Positions 1 to 8,099 are shown, counted from the stretch's first letter. The stretch is DNA of 36,031 nt from a virus (IMGVR_UViG_3300025120_014594:1-36031); one strand, 5' to 3'. Numbers and translations: made by a program. The notes: a model not told the origin generated them from the sequence alone.

Positions 1-147
1 TTTATAAACATAAGAATATCCTCCATGGATCTCACTAGTAAAATTATCCGGAGCAGTCTCTCTACATAGGTCACAATCAATACATCCTTCATCTACGTAA
101 AACTTACCTTCGACATTTTCTGCCCATTTATCTTCTTTATCAGCCAT
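1..147 (-). CDS. Ferredoxin, [4Fe-4S] type (partial, runs off the left edge)
   Basis: The 49 visible codons start at ATG 147 and stay open to base 1. They encode an acidic N-terminus followed by CIDCDLCRETAPDNF, the cluster-binding Cys-x2-Cys-x2-Cys pattern of small ferredoxins; the distal cysteine would lie beyond the edge. The gene follows nrdA with an 11-base gap, so it is probably co-transcribed. By family knowledge it carries electrons. Its position beside nrdA suggests, by inference, a role in redox supply for nucleotide synthesis or another host reductase, but the partner cannot be read here. Confidence 0.75.
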   Translation of the reverse strand, partial: MADKEDKWAENVEGKFYVDEGCIDCDLCRETAPDNFTSEIHGGYSYVYK

Positions 148-158
148 TGTTAATATAT

Positions 159-2426
159 TTAAAGAGCACAAGCACCAGATTCACAACCTTCTTCGACATT
201 TTCACTATTTTCTCCATCTGCCATACTTTGCTTATCACCATCATCAGTATTGAGGTAATATCCCGTACGCCAACCTAGTTTATATGATAATAACAACTCT
301 TTAATAACCTTCGAATCTGGTAAAGCACCATTTTCATAATGGTCATAATTATAATAAACGTTTGCTGATATACTCATATCGACCCATTTTTGTAAAGCTG
401 CTACAATTTTAATCAACCCCTCATTATCCTCCATTTCGTATGCTAACGTATATTTGCTCTTATATGAAGAGTAGTTCGGTACAATAACCGGCAACGTACG
501 AGCTTTAGATTTCTTATAGGTAATATAAGATCTAATAGGTTCTATGCCATTAGTAGAGCACTGAATTATCGAAGAGCTCTCGCACGGCATTATAGCTGAT
601 ACAGTACTGTGCCTCAGGCCAAACTCTTTTATTCTTGCTCGTAGGCCTTCCCAGTCCATAGAATTTGTTCTGGTTACAAATTCATCAATTTCTTTTTTGT
701 AATTATCAATAGGTAACCAACCTTTACTATATTTCGTATCGCTAAATTTAGGACACGCACCTTTTTCTTCTGCTATAGAACAGGATGAGCTTAGAAGAAA
801 ATATTGTACCTTTTCCATTAACTCATCAGCCACATTAGGAGCTTCATCATCAGTATACTTAACCCCAGCTTTTGCAAGATATGCTGCAAAGTTTGTAATA
901 CCAATACCTAAAGATCTTCTATTCTTAGTAAAGTTTTCTGCAGCAGGTAGGAAGTAGTCTTGATAATCGATTAGCTGATCTAAAATACGAACAACAATAT
1001 CACATACCTTTTCCATTTCTGCATCTGATTGAATCTCTAGAACATTAACAGCTGATAATATGCATATACCTATCTCGGCATCTTTATCATCTGTATGCTG
1101 CAATGGTTTAGTTGGGTGTAATACTTCGACACATAAATTAGTCATTTTAACATCTACATCCCAGGCAGATCTTTGATTGCAGTGGTCGATGTTCATGAAG
1201 TATATTCTACCAGTCTCAACCCTTTCTTTAACGAATAGCGACATTAACTTTCTTGCAGATATTGTCTTTTTAAACCTCAGGCTAGTTTTACGCTCGTACT
1301 GCTCATACAACTCATCGAAATTTTCATGACCGAAAGCATCATATAATTCCTTAGCTTCATGAGGAGAAAAAAGAGTTATATCTTCGTTCTTTAAAAATCT
1401 CTTATAAAATAACTCACTGAACTGAATACAATAATCTAGCTTACGAACTCGATTATCATCGGTACCAGAATTATTTTTTAACACTAGCATATCTTCTGCT
1501 TCATAATGCCAGAAAGGAAAGTTAACGGTAGCAGACCCACCACGAATACCATTCTGATGACACGACTTAACCGTAGATTCCATTAACTTGAGAAACGGTA
1601 TAACACCGGTATGCATTACTTCACCCTTTCTTATAGGTGAGTTAATTGGGCGTATACGGCCTATATTTAATCCGATACCGTAACGCGAACCAGTCGCGTA
1701 ACCGGCAGCCGTAGACGACGAAAAGATAGAAGGTAGGGTATCGTCTATATCAATTAAGCAACACGAAGCATATTGTCTAATTTTACTTCGTACCCCAGCC
1801 ATTAAAGGTGTTGGTAGATTAATCTTAAACTTTGAAAAATAATCATAAGCTTTCTTAACGTACGAGATACGCTGAGCCCCTTCATACTGACCAAAGCATA
1901 CCATAGCTATAATCATATACGCAAACTGAGGGGTTTCGTAAATCTTAGTTTCAGATCTATCTTGAATTAGGTACTTATCGCATAGTTGACGCATACCAGC
2001 ATATGTAAAAAGATTATCCCGCTCATGGTCTATATATTCATCTAACTTATTAATCTCACTACTGTTATATAGCATTAGAATATCTTCATCGTATACATCG
2101 CACTCATGTACATTCTTATTAATAAAATCTAATAGCTTTGGCGGGTTCTTACCGCCCCATACATCTTTACGTAACTGGTATGATAATAAGCGTGAAGCAA
2201 CATATTGATAGTTAGGGTTATTTAAGCTTATTAAATTTACCGCAGAATCAATTAGAACGTTATGTATCTCGCCCGTAGACATACCCTCTTTTTTTTGCAA
2301 ATTTGCATTTATCTCAATATCCGAAGCTGTCACTCCTTTAATATCATTGACTGCCCAATTTACCACTCTATGTATTTTATCCACATCATAAGGGACAGAT
2401 TCACCGGTTCTCTTCTTAATATTCAT
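159..2426 (-). CDS. nrdA: Ribonucleoside-diphosphate reductase, class Ia alpha subunit
   Basis: This 755-residue protein is collinear with E. coli and T4 NrdA. An ATP-cone lies at about residues 1-90 and the ten-stranded barrel follows. The active site is visible: Cys222, the Asn430-Leu-Cys432-Val-Glu434 loop, Cys455, the radical-transfer pair Tyr723-Tyr724, and the C-terminal thioredoxin-reactive pair Cys748/Cys753 in EGCESGACAL. It reduces ribonucleoside diphosphates to deoxy forms for phage DNA synthesis and needs the NrdB beta subunit, which is not in this window and may lie to the left. A ferredoxin gene follows directly. No Shine-Dalgarno sequence is evident before ATG 2426, which lies 18 bases after the upstream gene. 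Confidence 0.97.
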   Translation of the reverse strand: MNIKKRTGESVPYDVDKIHRVVNWAVNDIKGVTASDIEINANLQKKEGMSTGEIHNVLIDSAVNLISLNNPNYQYVASRLLSYQLRKDVWGGKNPPKLLDFINKNVHECDVYDEDILMLYNSSEINKLDEYIDHERDNLFTYAGMRQLCDKYLIQDRSETKIYETPQFAYMIIAMVCFGQYEGAQRISYVKKAYDYFSKFKINLPTPLMAGVRSKIRQYASCCLIDIDDTLPSIFSSSTAAGYATGSRYGIGLNIGRIRPINSPIRKGEVMHTGVIPFLKLMESTVKSCHQNGIRGGSATVNFPFWHYEAEDMLVLKNNSGTDDNRVRKLDYCIQFSELFYKRFLKNEDITLFSPHEAKELYDAFGHENFDELYEQYERKTSLRFKKTISARKLMSLFVKERVETGRIYFMNIDHCNQRSAWDVDVKMTNLCVEVLHPTKPLQHTDDKDAEIGICILSAVNVLEIQSDAEMEKVCDIVVRILDQLIDYQDYFLPAAENFTKNRRSLGIGITNFAAYLAKAGVKYTDDEAPNVADELMEKVQYFLLSSSCSIAEEKGACPKFSDTKYSKGWLPIDNYKKEIDEFVTRTNSMDWEGLRARIKEFGLRHSTVSAIMPCESSSIIQCSTNGIEPIRSYITYKKSKARTLPVIVPNYSSYKSKYTLAYEMEDNEGLIKIVAALQKWVDMSISANVYYNYDHYENGALPDSKVIKELLLSYKLGWRTGYYLNTDDGDKQSMADGENSENVEEGCESGACAL

Positions 2427-2444
2427 ACTAATTTATTTACAATT

Positions 2445-2963
2445 TTATCCGAGTATTAATAGCTTAAAAGCACCAAATTTTTGAAAATCAAATTTATTTT
2501 CATCAATAGCTAACATATGCTGTAATATTTTTTTGTCTTTAGCTATTTTATCGTTAGTTAATTTTGTAAAATGCTCAAAATCAAACGGATATATACCTTT
2601 GTTTAGATATGAATAAGAATCTGTACAAGAAAAATTATATTCATTTAAAATGTCTTCATATAAGTTTAAGTGCATTTGTTGTTTATCCTGAGCAACCAAT
2701 GTGCGTGCAATATTTTTGCCCGGCTCATTTAGGTCTAAAAATAAACCATATAATGGTAACATATCATATAATACTTTACCGTCTGCTTCGCGTTTAAAGG
2801 CAAACAGCTGCTTTTTTGGTTTATACTCTTCGGAAATACGTAAGCGCTGATTATCATACTCATTCTTAACAGCAAACCCTAAGAACAGGCATGGGCGCGC
2901 GTCGTTGAACATAGTAAACGAGCTCGTATCAACTGGTTGTTCTACTAAAGATATATCTATCAT
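2445..2963 (-). CDS. Conserved-type phage protein of unknown function
   Basis: I do not recognise this 172-residue protein. It is soluble, mixed in charge, and has no signal peptide or membrane segment. The middle is rich in aromatic residues and the C-terminus ends in a hydrophobic LLILG. Its start codon overlaps the stop of the 72-residue gene before it (ATG at 2963), so the two are translationally coupled. It sits in the operon that begins at 3546 and runs into nrdA and ferredoxin, so it is probably an early or middle gene with a replication or host-takeover role; that is inference from position only. Confidence 0.7.
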   Translation of the reverse strand: MIDISLVEQPVDTSSFTMFNDARPCLFLGFAVKNEYDNQRLRISEEYKPKKQLFAFKREADGKVLYDMLPLYGLFLDLNEPGKNIARTLVAQDKQQMHLNLYEDILNEYNFSCTDSYSYLNKGIYPFDFEHFTKLTNDKIAKDKKILQHMLAIDENKFDFQKFGAFKLLILG

Positions 2964-3181
2964 TACATGTTTAGCTCACTTACAATACTACCAGTTTTCA
3001 TATTAATAGTTCTAATTTTATCACTACCATACTGCGTCTTAATAGTAACAGAAACATTATCGCCAACCACTACTATACCCGAATAACTCCCCGGCGGTAA
3101 TATATGTGTCCGTTGTATGCCGCCAGTTTGTACATCGAATATCTCGACTGCGTTATTTTTAATTCTTGCTGTTAAACTCAT
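2963..3181 (-). CDS. Small beta-rich protein of unknown function
   Basis: This is a 72-residue protein with alternating hydrophobic residues and many Gly, Val and Thr, suggesting a small all-beta fold. No motif was recognised. It overlaps the stop of the upstream gene by 4 bases (ATGA) and its own stop overlaps the next start, giving a tightly coupled three-gene string. The overlapping design on both sides is the main reason to believe it is real. Confidence 0.6.
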   Translation of the reverse strand: MSLTARIKNNAVEIFDVQTGGIQRTHILPPGSYSGIVVVGDNVSVTIKTQYGSDKIRTINMKTGSIVSELNM

Positions 3182-3546
3182 GATATAATTATATAGTCTT
3201 TTATGAACTTTTCAACGTCGGGATCTGATTTATTATAAGTAAACGACGTTAATGCTTCGTTAAATGTTGGGTGTTCTTTTAAAATACTCTCCTTACGAAA
3301 CGTATCTTCAATTTCTTTTAAGGTCGTTTCATCTGGCAGGGGTAGATTATCATCAACATTTAAAATTTTTCTTATGTCTTGAACACCATATCCCTTTTTG
3401 AAGAAGCTTTTTACCTCGCGGCATATATAAAGCTTATTAAGTTTTTCTTCGGACCCATATTCTTGTATTTTTTTCTGTAAGAAGTCGCCAGAATAGACTG
3501 TCTGCTTACCCGTTATAATACATTTAATTTTTTTTGTGCTCGGCAT
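3178..3546 (-). CDS. Small early protein of unknown function, operon leader
   Basis: This 122-residue protein begins MPSTKKIKCIITGK. An in-frame ATG lies two codons upstream at 3552, but I chose 3546 because a TATAAT box at 3554-3559 ends seven bases before it, the same spacing seen at other early genes here. The N-terminal half is basic, with Lys-rich helices around ICREVKSFFKKGYG; the C-terminal half is acidic and helical. There is one CxxxG-type motif and no zinc-finger pair, so a nucleic-acid or polymerase-binding accessory role is possible but unproven. It leads the operon through nrdA to ferredoxin. Confidence 0.65.
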   Translation of the reverse strand: MPSTKKIKCIITGKQTVYSGDFLQKKIQEYGSEEKLNKLYICREVKSFFKKGYGVQDIRKILNVDDNLPLPDETTLKEIEDTFRKESILKEHPTFNEALTSFTYNKSDPDVEKFIKDYIIIS

Positions 3547-3553
3547 CAACATG

Positions 3554-3582
3554 ATTATAATAAATATTTATATGGATTTCAA
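3554..3582 (-). promoter_or_regulatory. Early-type promoter of the 3546 to nrdA operon
   Basis: On the minus strand TTGAAA (3577-3582), a 17-base spacer and TATAAT (3554-3559) end seven bases before ATG 3546. The spacer contains the opposite-strand late box of the plus-strand gene at 3572, so early and late signals are interleaved here. Confidence 0.6.
3559..3566 (+). promoter_or_regulatory. T4-type late promoter, AATAAATA
   Basis: AATAAATA is followed by five bases and then ATG 3572. It overlaps the early promoter that reads the other way. Confidence 0.6.
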
Positions 3583-3802
3583 CGGCTTAGTTAAAAATAT
3601 ACTAGAAGACTTTAGAGCGCCTACCGATACCAAAAAACGAGTTAAAAGAACTTCCGGCAAGTATGGGTCGGCTAGCCCTATATTAAACGAGCCGCATGAT
3701 ACAAAGGCTATATCGGGATTCAAGGGGCAATCAAGTGGTAAAATTAAAGTTTTAAAATTTGCTTTACCTAAGCGTAAGAAGAAGACTAAAAGGCCATCTT
3801 AA
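3572..3802 (+). CDS. Small basic late protein
   Basis: This 76-residue protein starts at ATG 3572, chosen over an in-frame start at 3536 because a late box lies five bases before it. It begins MDFNGLVKNILEDFRAP and ends in a strongly basic tail with PKRKKKTKRPS, suggesting binding to DNA or to an acidic partner. The late promoter suggests a virion or packaging-related product. Its last 17 bases overlap the 3' end of the convergent lysozyme-like gene. I know no named family for it. Confidence 0.65.
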   Translation: MDFNGLVKNILEDFRAPTDTKKRVKRTSGKYGSASPILNEPHDTKAISGFKGQSSGKIKVLKFALPKRKKKTKRPS

Positions 3803-4304
3803 CGCCTTTTTGAATATCAGCGTCAGAAATCTTAGCAGCTTCTTTTTGACCATTTTCAAATTGAAAAATCGGTCTCATTAATTTCATTAAAACCTCTGGA
3901 TCGTTTAGATCAATTTTTTCGTCAACATCAAATCCAGATCCGTTTGAAACGTGTCTTGCGTAGTTAGCATTATTTGGATTATTATCTTCTGGAGGGGCAT
4001 ATCTATCAATAATTTTGTTAATAGTATCTATACCATATTTTTTACCGTATGTTCTTAAAATCCTAGCTGAAGCTCTAACTCCCATATGCATATCGCTAAA
4101 TCTCTCAAATTCTTCACCAGGCTCAGTTACCTCACCGTTCCAATTTGTAGGTGATGTTCGTATATTACCAGGGTTATTGTTGAAGATTGATGCAGATGCA
4201 GAACTTGCTGCTAGACCAGCAGCTAGAGCTCCTGCTGCTAATGCGTTACGAAATTTACCTTCTTCTATCATTTGTTGTTTGTAGTATTCTTCAAAGCTTT
4301 GCAT
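3786..4304 (-). CDS. Lysozyme-like (NPGNIR) virion protein with capsid-targeting-like N-terminus
   Basis: The core after residue 40 has the FNNNPGNIR opening, the F-x-D-x2-x-G-x-RA segment and the APPEDNNPNNANYARHVS segment of the phage P5-like/transglycosylase-type structural proteins, so it may cut peptidoglycan. Residues 1-15 resemble a T4 capsid-targeting peptide, and Ile-Glu-Glu15 followed by Gly16 fits the prohead protease rule (L/I-x-E). Residues 16-38 then look like a Sec signal: a short basic start (GKFR), an Ala/Leu/Gly run and an Ala-Ser-Ala end. The gene has its own late promoter overlapping the helicase stop. Packaging in the head, then exposure of an export signal, is my inference. 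Confidence 0.75.
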   Translation of the reverse strand: MQSFEEYYKQQMIEEGKFRNALAAGALAAGLAASSASASIFNNNPGNIRTSPTNWNGEVTEPGEEFERFSDMHMGVRASARILRTYGKKYGIDTINKIIDRYAPPEDNNPNNANYARHVSNGSGFDVDEKIDLNDPEVLMKLMRPIFQFENGQKEAAKISDADIQKGVKMAF

Positions 4305-4309
4305 TATAA

Positions 4310-4317
4310 TATTTATA
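4310..4317 (-). promoter_or_regulatory. T4-type late promoter, TATAAATA
   Basis: A perfect TATAAATA ends five bases before ATG 4304 and overlaps the stop codon of the upstream helicase gene, letting the lysozyme-like gene be expressed late from inside an early operon. Confidence 0.75.
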
Positions 4318-5932
4318 CAAATCTATCGAGAAAGTACTTGGGTAGCATACTCTTACTACGTATAACAGCGTTAAATATAGTAGCATCTAATACATACGTA
4401 ATACAGTGATCGTCTTTACTTCTGATACCGCGGCCGCATTGTTGGATAAAATTAGATAGCATTTTATTCTGATACCACTGTTTATCCTGCTCAAACATCT
4501 TTTTAATTCTATTATCGCCTAACGGTAAATAAGCTGCTTTAACAATTATTTGAAACCTAGCTAAATCACCTTTAAGATCTATACCGAGGCCTAAAGAGGG
4601 GCTAACTAAAATAGTAGGCTCTTTAGTATTTTCATGAGCTTCAAGTATATCCTCATTCGTCGATAACTCATCTCTAAATAGAAAGCGATTACTCTCAATA
4701 TTATTTTTAATATAACTAGTTATAAAGTTAGTATGGGTATGTATTATACCCTTTTCATCTTTATGCTTCTTACATATAGCATCTATTTGATCAGCTACTA
4801 GCGGTAACGCTTTTTGTAAATTAGCGTGATTTAATTTATTAGTTTTTGATATATATATCGGAGCTTTAGCAGGGTCAAATGTACTACCTGACTCTACATA
4901 TTTATAATCCTTTATACCTAAATTCTTAGCCAGGTTTTTATGGTCAATAATAGTAGCGGACATAAGTAAAACTTTCTCAGCATATTTAAATATGTATTTT
5001 GTTAGCATATCTACTTTAAGCGGGGTAACTTTAATATTGAATTTATCTTCAACCTGTACAATATATTCGCACTTAGCCCAAGTTTCGGATATTAGAGATA
5101 GCGTTCGATGTGTATTTTTTAAATATCTTAACTTAGTAGTTTCACTCTGCGTTAACCCTGCACGTGACTTATCATGTATATCACCAATATGTTCAGATAT
5201 TGTAGAAAGTATTTCATCAACCCACTTCCTTACCGTTTCAGGTTTTGTAGAGTTTAGAGGGAATATTTTAACGTTAAACTTTCTCAATTTCTTTATATCA
5301 ATAAGAATTGAAAATTGACGAATTATTTCATCTTCAAGTTCGGATGCCTCATCGCAGATAATATAGTTTTTATGCTTTATATGCCCCGGTAACGATAAAA
5401 ACATCTTATAATTAAGGGCAGAGAACCTACTAACTAACGCTTCGTTCCTATCATTATGGTAAGGGCATAAATTATTATGTCTGTGATCTTCTAAAACCTT
5501 CCTAGGTATAATTATAGATTCAAGCTCTACATCTATACTAGAATCTATAGTACTTCGATAGTTACTCTTACCCTTTACTAGCTTCGTATCATCAAATAAA
5601 TCTTTATATTGATCTTGAAGGGTTTTTGTTATTGTTAAAGCAAAAGCCCCGGCCGGTGCTTCATCGCTGCACTCTTGCTCGTATACAAATCCCCCGGATT
5701 GATCCATTTTAAATGCGTCGTAATTTTCGACCATCCCTCTAAAGCTGCTAGTACAATCTTTTGAGACATTTGAAAGGGTTTTTGATATAAAGCTCTTACC
5801 ACTGCCTGTAGGTGCGCAGCATATTACAAACTTACTATCCTCAAATGCTGCTTCTATCTGCTTTAATAGCTTTGTTTGCTGCTTACTAGGCTCATAACCG
5901 GTAGGGAAGTTTGAAAGAAAGGTATTCGACAT
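4313..5932 (-). CDS. DinG/XPD-like superfamily 2 helicase
   Basis: This 539-residue protein has Walker A APTGSGKS (about residues 40-47), a DEAS Walker B in YIICDEASE, motif III-like MSATII, SPSLGLGIDL and motif VI QQCGRGIRS. These place it among DinG/XPD/Rad3-like DNA helicases found in many marine T4-like phages, likely acting in replication, repair or recombination. The family usually holds an iron-sulphur cluster on four cysteines between motifs Ia and II. Here KGKSNY is followed by Arg where Cys is expected, and only the LCPYHNDR cysteine is clearly kept, so the cluster is probably lost. An early-type promoter precedes it, and AGAGG sits just before ATG. Confidence 0.85.
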   Translation of the reverse strand: MSNTFLSNFPTGYEPSKQQTKLLKQIEAAFEDSKFVICCAPTGSGKSFISKTLSNVSKDCTSSFRGMVENYDAFKMDQSGGFVYEQECSDEAPAGAFALTITKTLQDQYKDLFDDTKLVKGKSNYRSTIDSSIDVELESIIIPRKVLEDHRHNNLCPYHNDRNEALVSRFSALNYKMFLSLPGHIKHKNYIICDEASELEDEIIRQFSILIDIKKLRKFNVKIFPLNSTKPETVRKWVDEILSTISEHIGDIHDKSRAGLTQSETTKLRYLKNTHRTLSLISETWAKCEYIVQVEDKFNIKVTPLKVDMLTKYIFKYAEKVLLMSATIIDHKNLAKNLGIKDYKYVESGSTFDPAKAPIYISKTNKLNHANLQKALPLVADQIDAICKKHKDEKGIIHTHTNFITSYIKNNIESNRFLFRDELSTNEDILEAHENTKEPTILVSPSLGLGIDLKGDLARFQIIVKAAYLPLGDNRIKKMFEQDKQWYQNKMLSNFIQQCGRGIRSKDDHCITYVLDATIFNAVIRSKSMLPKYFLDRFV

Positions 5933-5940
5933 ATACCTCT

Positions 5941-5968
5941 ATTATATATTATACAGCAGATAAAACAA
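5941..5968 (-). promoter_or_regulatory. Early-type promoter of the helicase gene
   Basis: TTGTTT (5963-5968), a 16-base spacer and TATAAT (5941-5946), then eight bases to ATG 5932. A second TATAAT-like box lies eight bases further upstream. Confidence 0.5.
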
Positions 5969-6293
5969 GCTTCGCTCCATGTAATTTACTCGCTGTAGAT
6001 ATGTTCATAGCTTTAGCTGTATAATACAAACTACTATCCTTTAAAGTAAAATCGTCTAAATTATATGAAAACTTTAAATGGCCATGACCAGGTTCGTACG
6101 CGTACGGGTAAGGTATTTCGTAAATTTTATGCTCATCTTTTTCATTTTTTAATGTAAAATTAAAGTGAAATTCTTTAAATCTAAACAATATTAATTTACC
6201 TTTTTTGACAGTTTTACCGCCTTCTATAAAAAAAATTATATTTCTTAGCAGAAAATTATTAATCTCGTTTTCTATTTTTTCTACTCGATTCAT
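5949..6293 (-). CDS. Phage protein of unknown function, beta-rich
   Basis: This is a 114-residue protein. An N-terminal helix (RVEKIENEINNFLLRN) precedes strands with GKTVKKGKLILFRFKEFHFNF and a YPYAYEP loop. No membrane segment or catalytic motif is visible. Its start overlaps the stop of the 121-residue gene upstream by 4 bases. It is part of the minus-strand string from 8059 to 5949 that holds gp62-like and GroES-like genes, so a replication-period role is likely but unspecified. Confidence 0.65.
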   Translation of the reverse strand: MNRVEKIENEINNFLLRNIIFFIEGGKTVKKGKLILFRFKEFHFNFTLKNEKDEHKIYEIPYPYAYEPGHGHLKFSYNLDDFTLKDSSLYYTAKAMNISTASKLHGAKLVLSAV

Positions 6294-6655
6294 CTTCCCA
6301 TAAATTGATTTTTCTCATCAACGGTCATACCGTAGATAGTATTGTTAAAGTATTCCCAAAACTGATCACGGGGGATAGTTTTTATAAGATCACAATTATC
6401 CATGCTAATCATTCTCCAGTCTTGCATAAAAATATCCCAAGCTAACAATAGGTTTTTAGATTCTGGGTTGTATTTCGGAGGACCTGACGGCGGCTTATAA
6501 TTTAAAGTTGTTCTGCCGTTAACGGAATTTAGTATATCTAGATCTAATGTACATAGCATATTTCTAAAAGATGCTTCTCTTCGCTTAGCAAATCTTATTT
6601 CACATACATTGGCTTGAAGAGTTTGTTTCAAGCCTGATAGACCGATCTTAGGCAT
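6290..6655 (-). CDS. WYL_2-like (SH3/Sm barrel) phage protein
   Basis: This 121-residue protein has a basic N-terminus, then a FRNMLCTLDLD strand and the core WDIFMQDWRMISMDNC followed by a helix (PRDQFWEYFNN). The pattern of an aromatic-rich core running into a short modelled barrel resembles phage WYL_2 (DUF2693) proteins, thought to bind nucleic acid or nucleotides. I assign it from the W-D-x5-W-R pattern and length only. It starts one base before the stop boundary of the GroES-like gene, so it is tightly packed in the operon. Confidence 0.55.
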   Translation of the reverse strand: MPKIGLSGLKQTLQANVCEIRFAKRREASFRNMLCTLDLDILNSVNGRTTLNYKPPSGPPKYNPESKNLLLAWDIFMQDWRMISMDNCDLIKTIPRDQFWEYFNNTIYGMTVDEKNQFMGR

Positions 6656-7081
6656 TTACTTTTTAGCTTTCTTTACTTTCTTAGGCTTACATATACCGAA
6701 CAATCTTTGTTCGTTTAGAAACATACCCTTCCCGATCTTACCGACGCCATCAATTTCCATATTCGCTACTGGCGCTCCTTTATCGTTAGGGAACATTACA
6801 ATATCGCCTTTTTTCGCATATTTAACTTCAGGACCGGCTAATATAACTTTAGCCTTTCTCCATGCTTTACTCAGTGTATTAGTAGGTACAAAAATACCAC
6901 CTCTTTGAATTAAATCCCCAGCACCGTCAGAGTCTTCGTCAATAAATTCGACTAATAAAATATCGTCAAACACAAACGATAAACTATATTCGTCCCCGAG
7001 GCCAAAATCACCATCGCTATGGCCATCGAGGTCAATTAAACTTCTCTTTGTCTTTAAAATATCAACGCTTGCTTCTGGCAT
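6656..7081 (-). CDS. GroES-like cochaperonin (T4 gp31 role)
   Basis: This 141-residue protein has the Cpn10 order: a DDILLVEF strand, a mobile-loop region followed by GGIFVPTN, then KAKVILAGPEV, KKGDIVMFPND and a closing LFGIC strand. The basic tail KPKKVKKAKK is extra. By family knowledge it caps host GroEL and helps fold phage proteins, as T4 gp31 does for the major capsid protein gp23. The N-terminal 35 residues are an acidic extension absent from GroES. It lies between the WYL_2-like gene and the gp62-like gene, all on the minus strand. Confidence 0.75.
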   Translation of the reverse strand: MPEASVDILKTKRSLIDLDGHSDGDFGLGDEYSLSFVFDDILLVEFIDEDSDGAGDLIQRGGIFVPTNTLSKAWRKAKVILAGPEVKYAKKGDIVMFPNDKGAPVANMEIDGVGKIGKGMFLNEQRLFGICKPKKVKKAKK

Positions 7082-7086
7082 ATAAA

Positions 7087-7449
7087 CTATTTACAAGCAT
7101 ATTTCTCTAATTCAACAAGTTGTTTATATTCTCGTTCACTATAAAATTCTGGAATAATAGGTATATCCTCTTTAACCTTCTTCTCCTTTTTAATCTTCTT
7201 AAGATAAGTTATACGTTTGTATTTTAATTTTGGTATTAACGAATAGAGGTAATTATATTGCTCTAGCTTTTGGTCTGATAAATTCCAATACTTATTTGAT
7301 GTCTCATTTATATATTCATTAAGCTCTTTTGAATACATACTAGACCATCTATTAAGCATAAAAAGATTAAACTGCGACTCATCATCACTATTAATATCTA
7401 TTTTCTTTTTACTAAATAGAAGGCTGTTTATATATTGAAATATATTCAT
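7087..7449 (-). CDS. Clamp-loader small subunit (T4 gp62-like)
   Basis: This 120-residue protein opens MNIFQYINSLLFSKKK, then has FNLFMLNRWSSMYSKELNEYIN, and later LEQYNYLYSLIPKLKYKRITYLKK. That order (an N-terminal helix, an F-L-x-NR-x-S motif, an E-x-N-like segment, then a Y-x-Y-L-x-S-I-x-K-x-KR segment) matches the short gp62 subunits of marine T4-like phages. With gp44 it loads the sliding clamp at replication and at late promoters. The Lys-rich part near residue 90 and the short tail vary in the family. gp44 is not in this window. Confidence 0.6.
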   Translation of the reverse strand: MNIFQYINSLLFSKKKIDINSDDESQFNLFMLNRWSSMYSKELNEYINETSNKYWNLSDQKLEQYNYLYSLIPKLKYKRITYLKKIKKEKKVKEDIPIIPEFYSEREYKQLVELEKYACK

Positions 7450-7468
7450 CCAAAGTTTTTACACTTTA

Positions 7469-8059
7469 TTACAGATTAATCTTAGTAGTTGCGATAAACA
7501 TATCATCTACCATCGCATAAAATAAATCAATAATATCTTTCATAAACTGCTCAGCATCTTCATCGCTAAGCTTAGTACTATAAGCAAAGTTAGGAGCTAC
7601 CCTGCCCGCATTAACGTTAAGACCGGTATGACCAATAGCTACATTATCTTTTGAGTATGTAATACTTACACTACACTTACCTACCTTTTGAAGCGTGCCG
7701 TCACTGCCTTCAAATTCATCATGTACCATTAAATCATCACCATCTACTTCAATAGGCTTCTTAATATATTTAGAAGAAAGAACGTTAGCAATTTGAGTGT
7801 TGAGTAATCGCTGAAACGCAACAGCACCTAGCTTATCTAGGTTAGGAATTTCCCAGCAAAAGTTAATTGCATCATCACTAGCAATATAATCACCTTGAAG
7901 AACGTCTTCTTGGTCGATCATACCACTAACATTTACATCCATCGGACATCTAAATGCAATAATATTACCTATAGGTAATGTCTTGTTTCTAAAATAATCA
8001 TAAGCAAATCTCTTATGAATTAACGGGCCATCGTAAACCTTAATATCTTTAACTATCAT
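7469..8059 (-). CDS. DUF366 family protein
   Basis: This 196-residue protein follows DUF366 closely: YDGPLIHKRFAYDYF near the start, an IIAFRCPMDV strand, MIDQEDVLQGDYIASDDA, a FCWEIPN strand, and a C-terminal half with SITYSKDNVAIGHTGLNVN. The family is known mostly from archaea and bacteria and I know of no settled function. Its own early promoter gives the ATG at 8059. Since the window also holds FolE2, QueD and QueE, a link to 7-deazaguanine chemistry is worth testing, but nothing in the sequence shows it. Confidence 0.75.
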   Translation of the reverse strand: MIVKDIKVYDGPLIHKRFAYDYFRNKTLPIGNIIAFRCPMDVNVSGMIDQEDVLQGDYIASDDAINFCWEIPNLDKLGAVAFQRLLNTQIANVLSSKYIKKPIEVDGDDLMVHDEFEGSDGTLQKVGKCSVSITYSKDNVAIGHTGLNVNAGRVAPNFAYSTKLSDEDAEQFMKDIIDLFYAMVDDMFIATTKINL

Positions 8060-8065
8060 ACACCT

Positions 8066-8093
8066 ATTATATGATAGTTCACCTATTATTCAA
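8066..8093 (-). promoter_or_regulatory. Early-type promoter of the DUF366 gene
   Basis: TTGAAT (8088-8093), a 16-base spacer, TATAAT (8066-8071), then six bases to ATG 8059. The predicted +1 is the A of the start codon. It probably also serves gp62-like, GroES-like and downstream genes. Confidence 0.7.
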
Positions 8094-8099
8094 CTCTTA

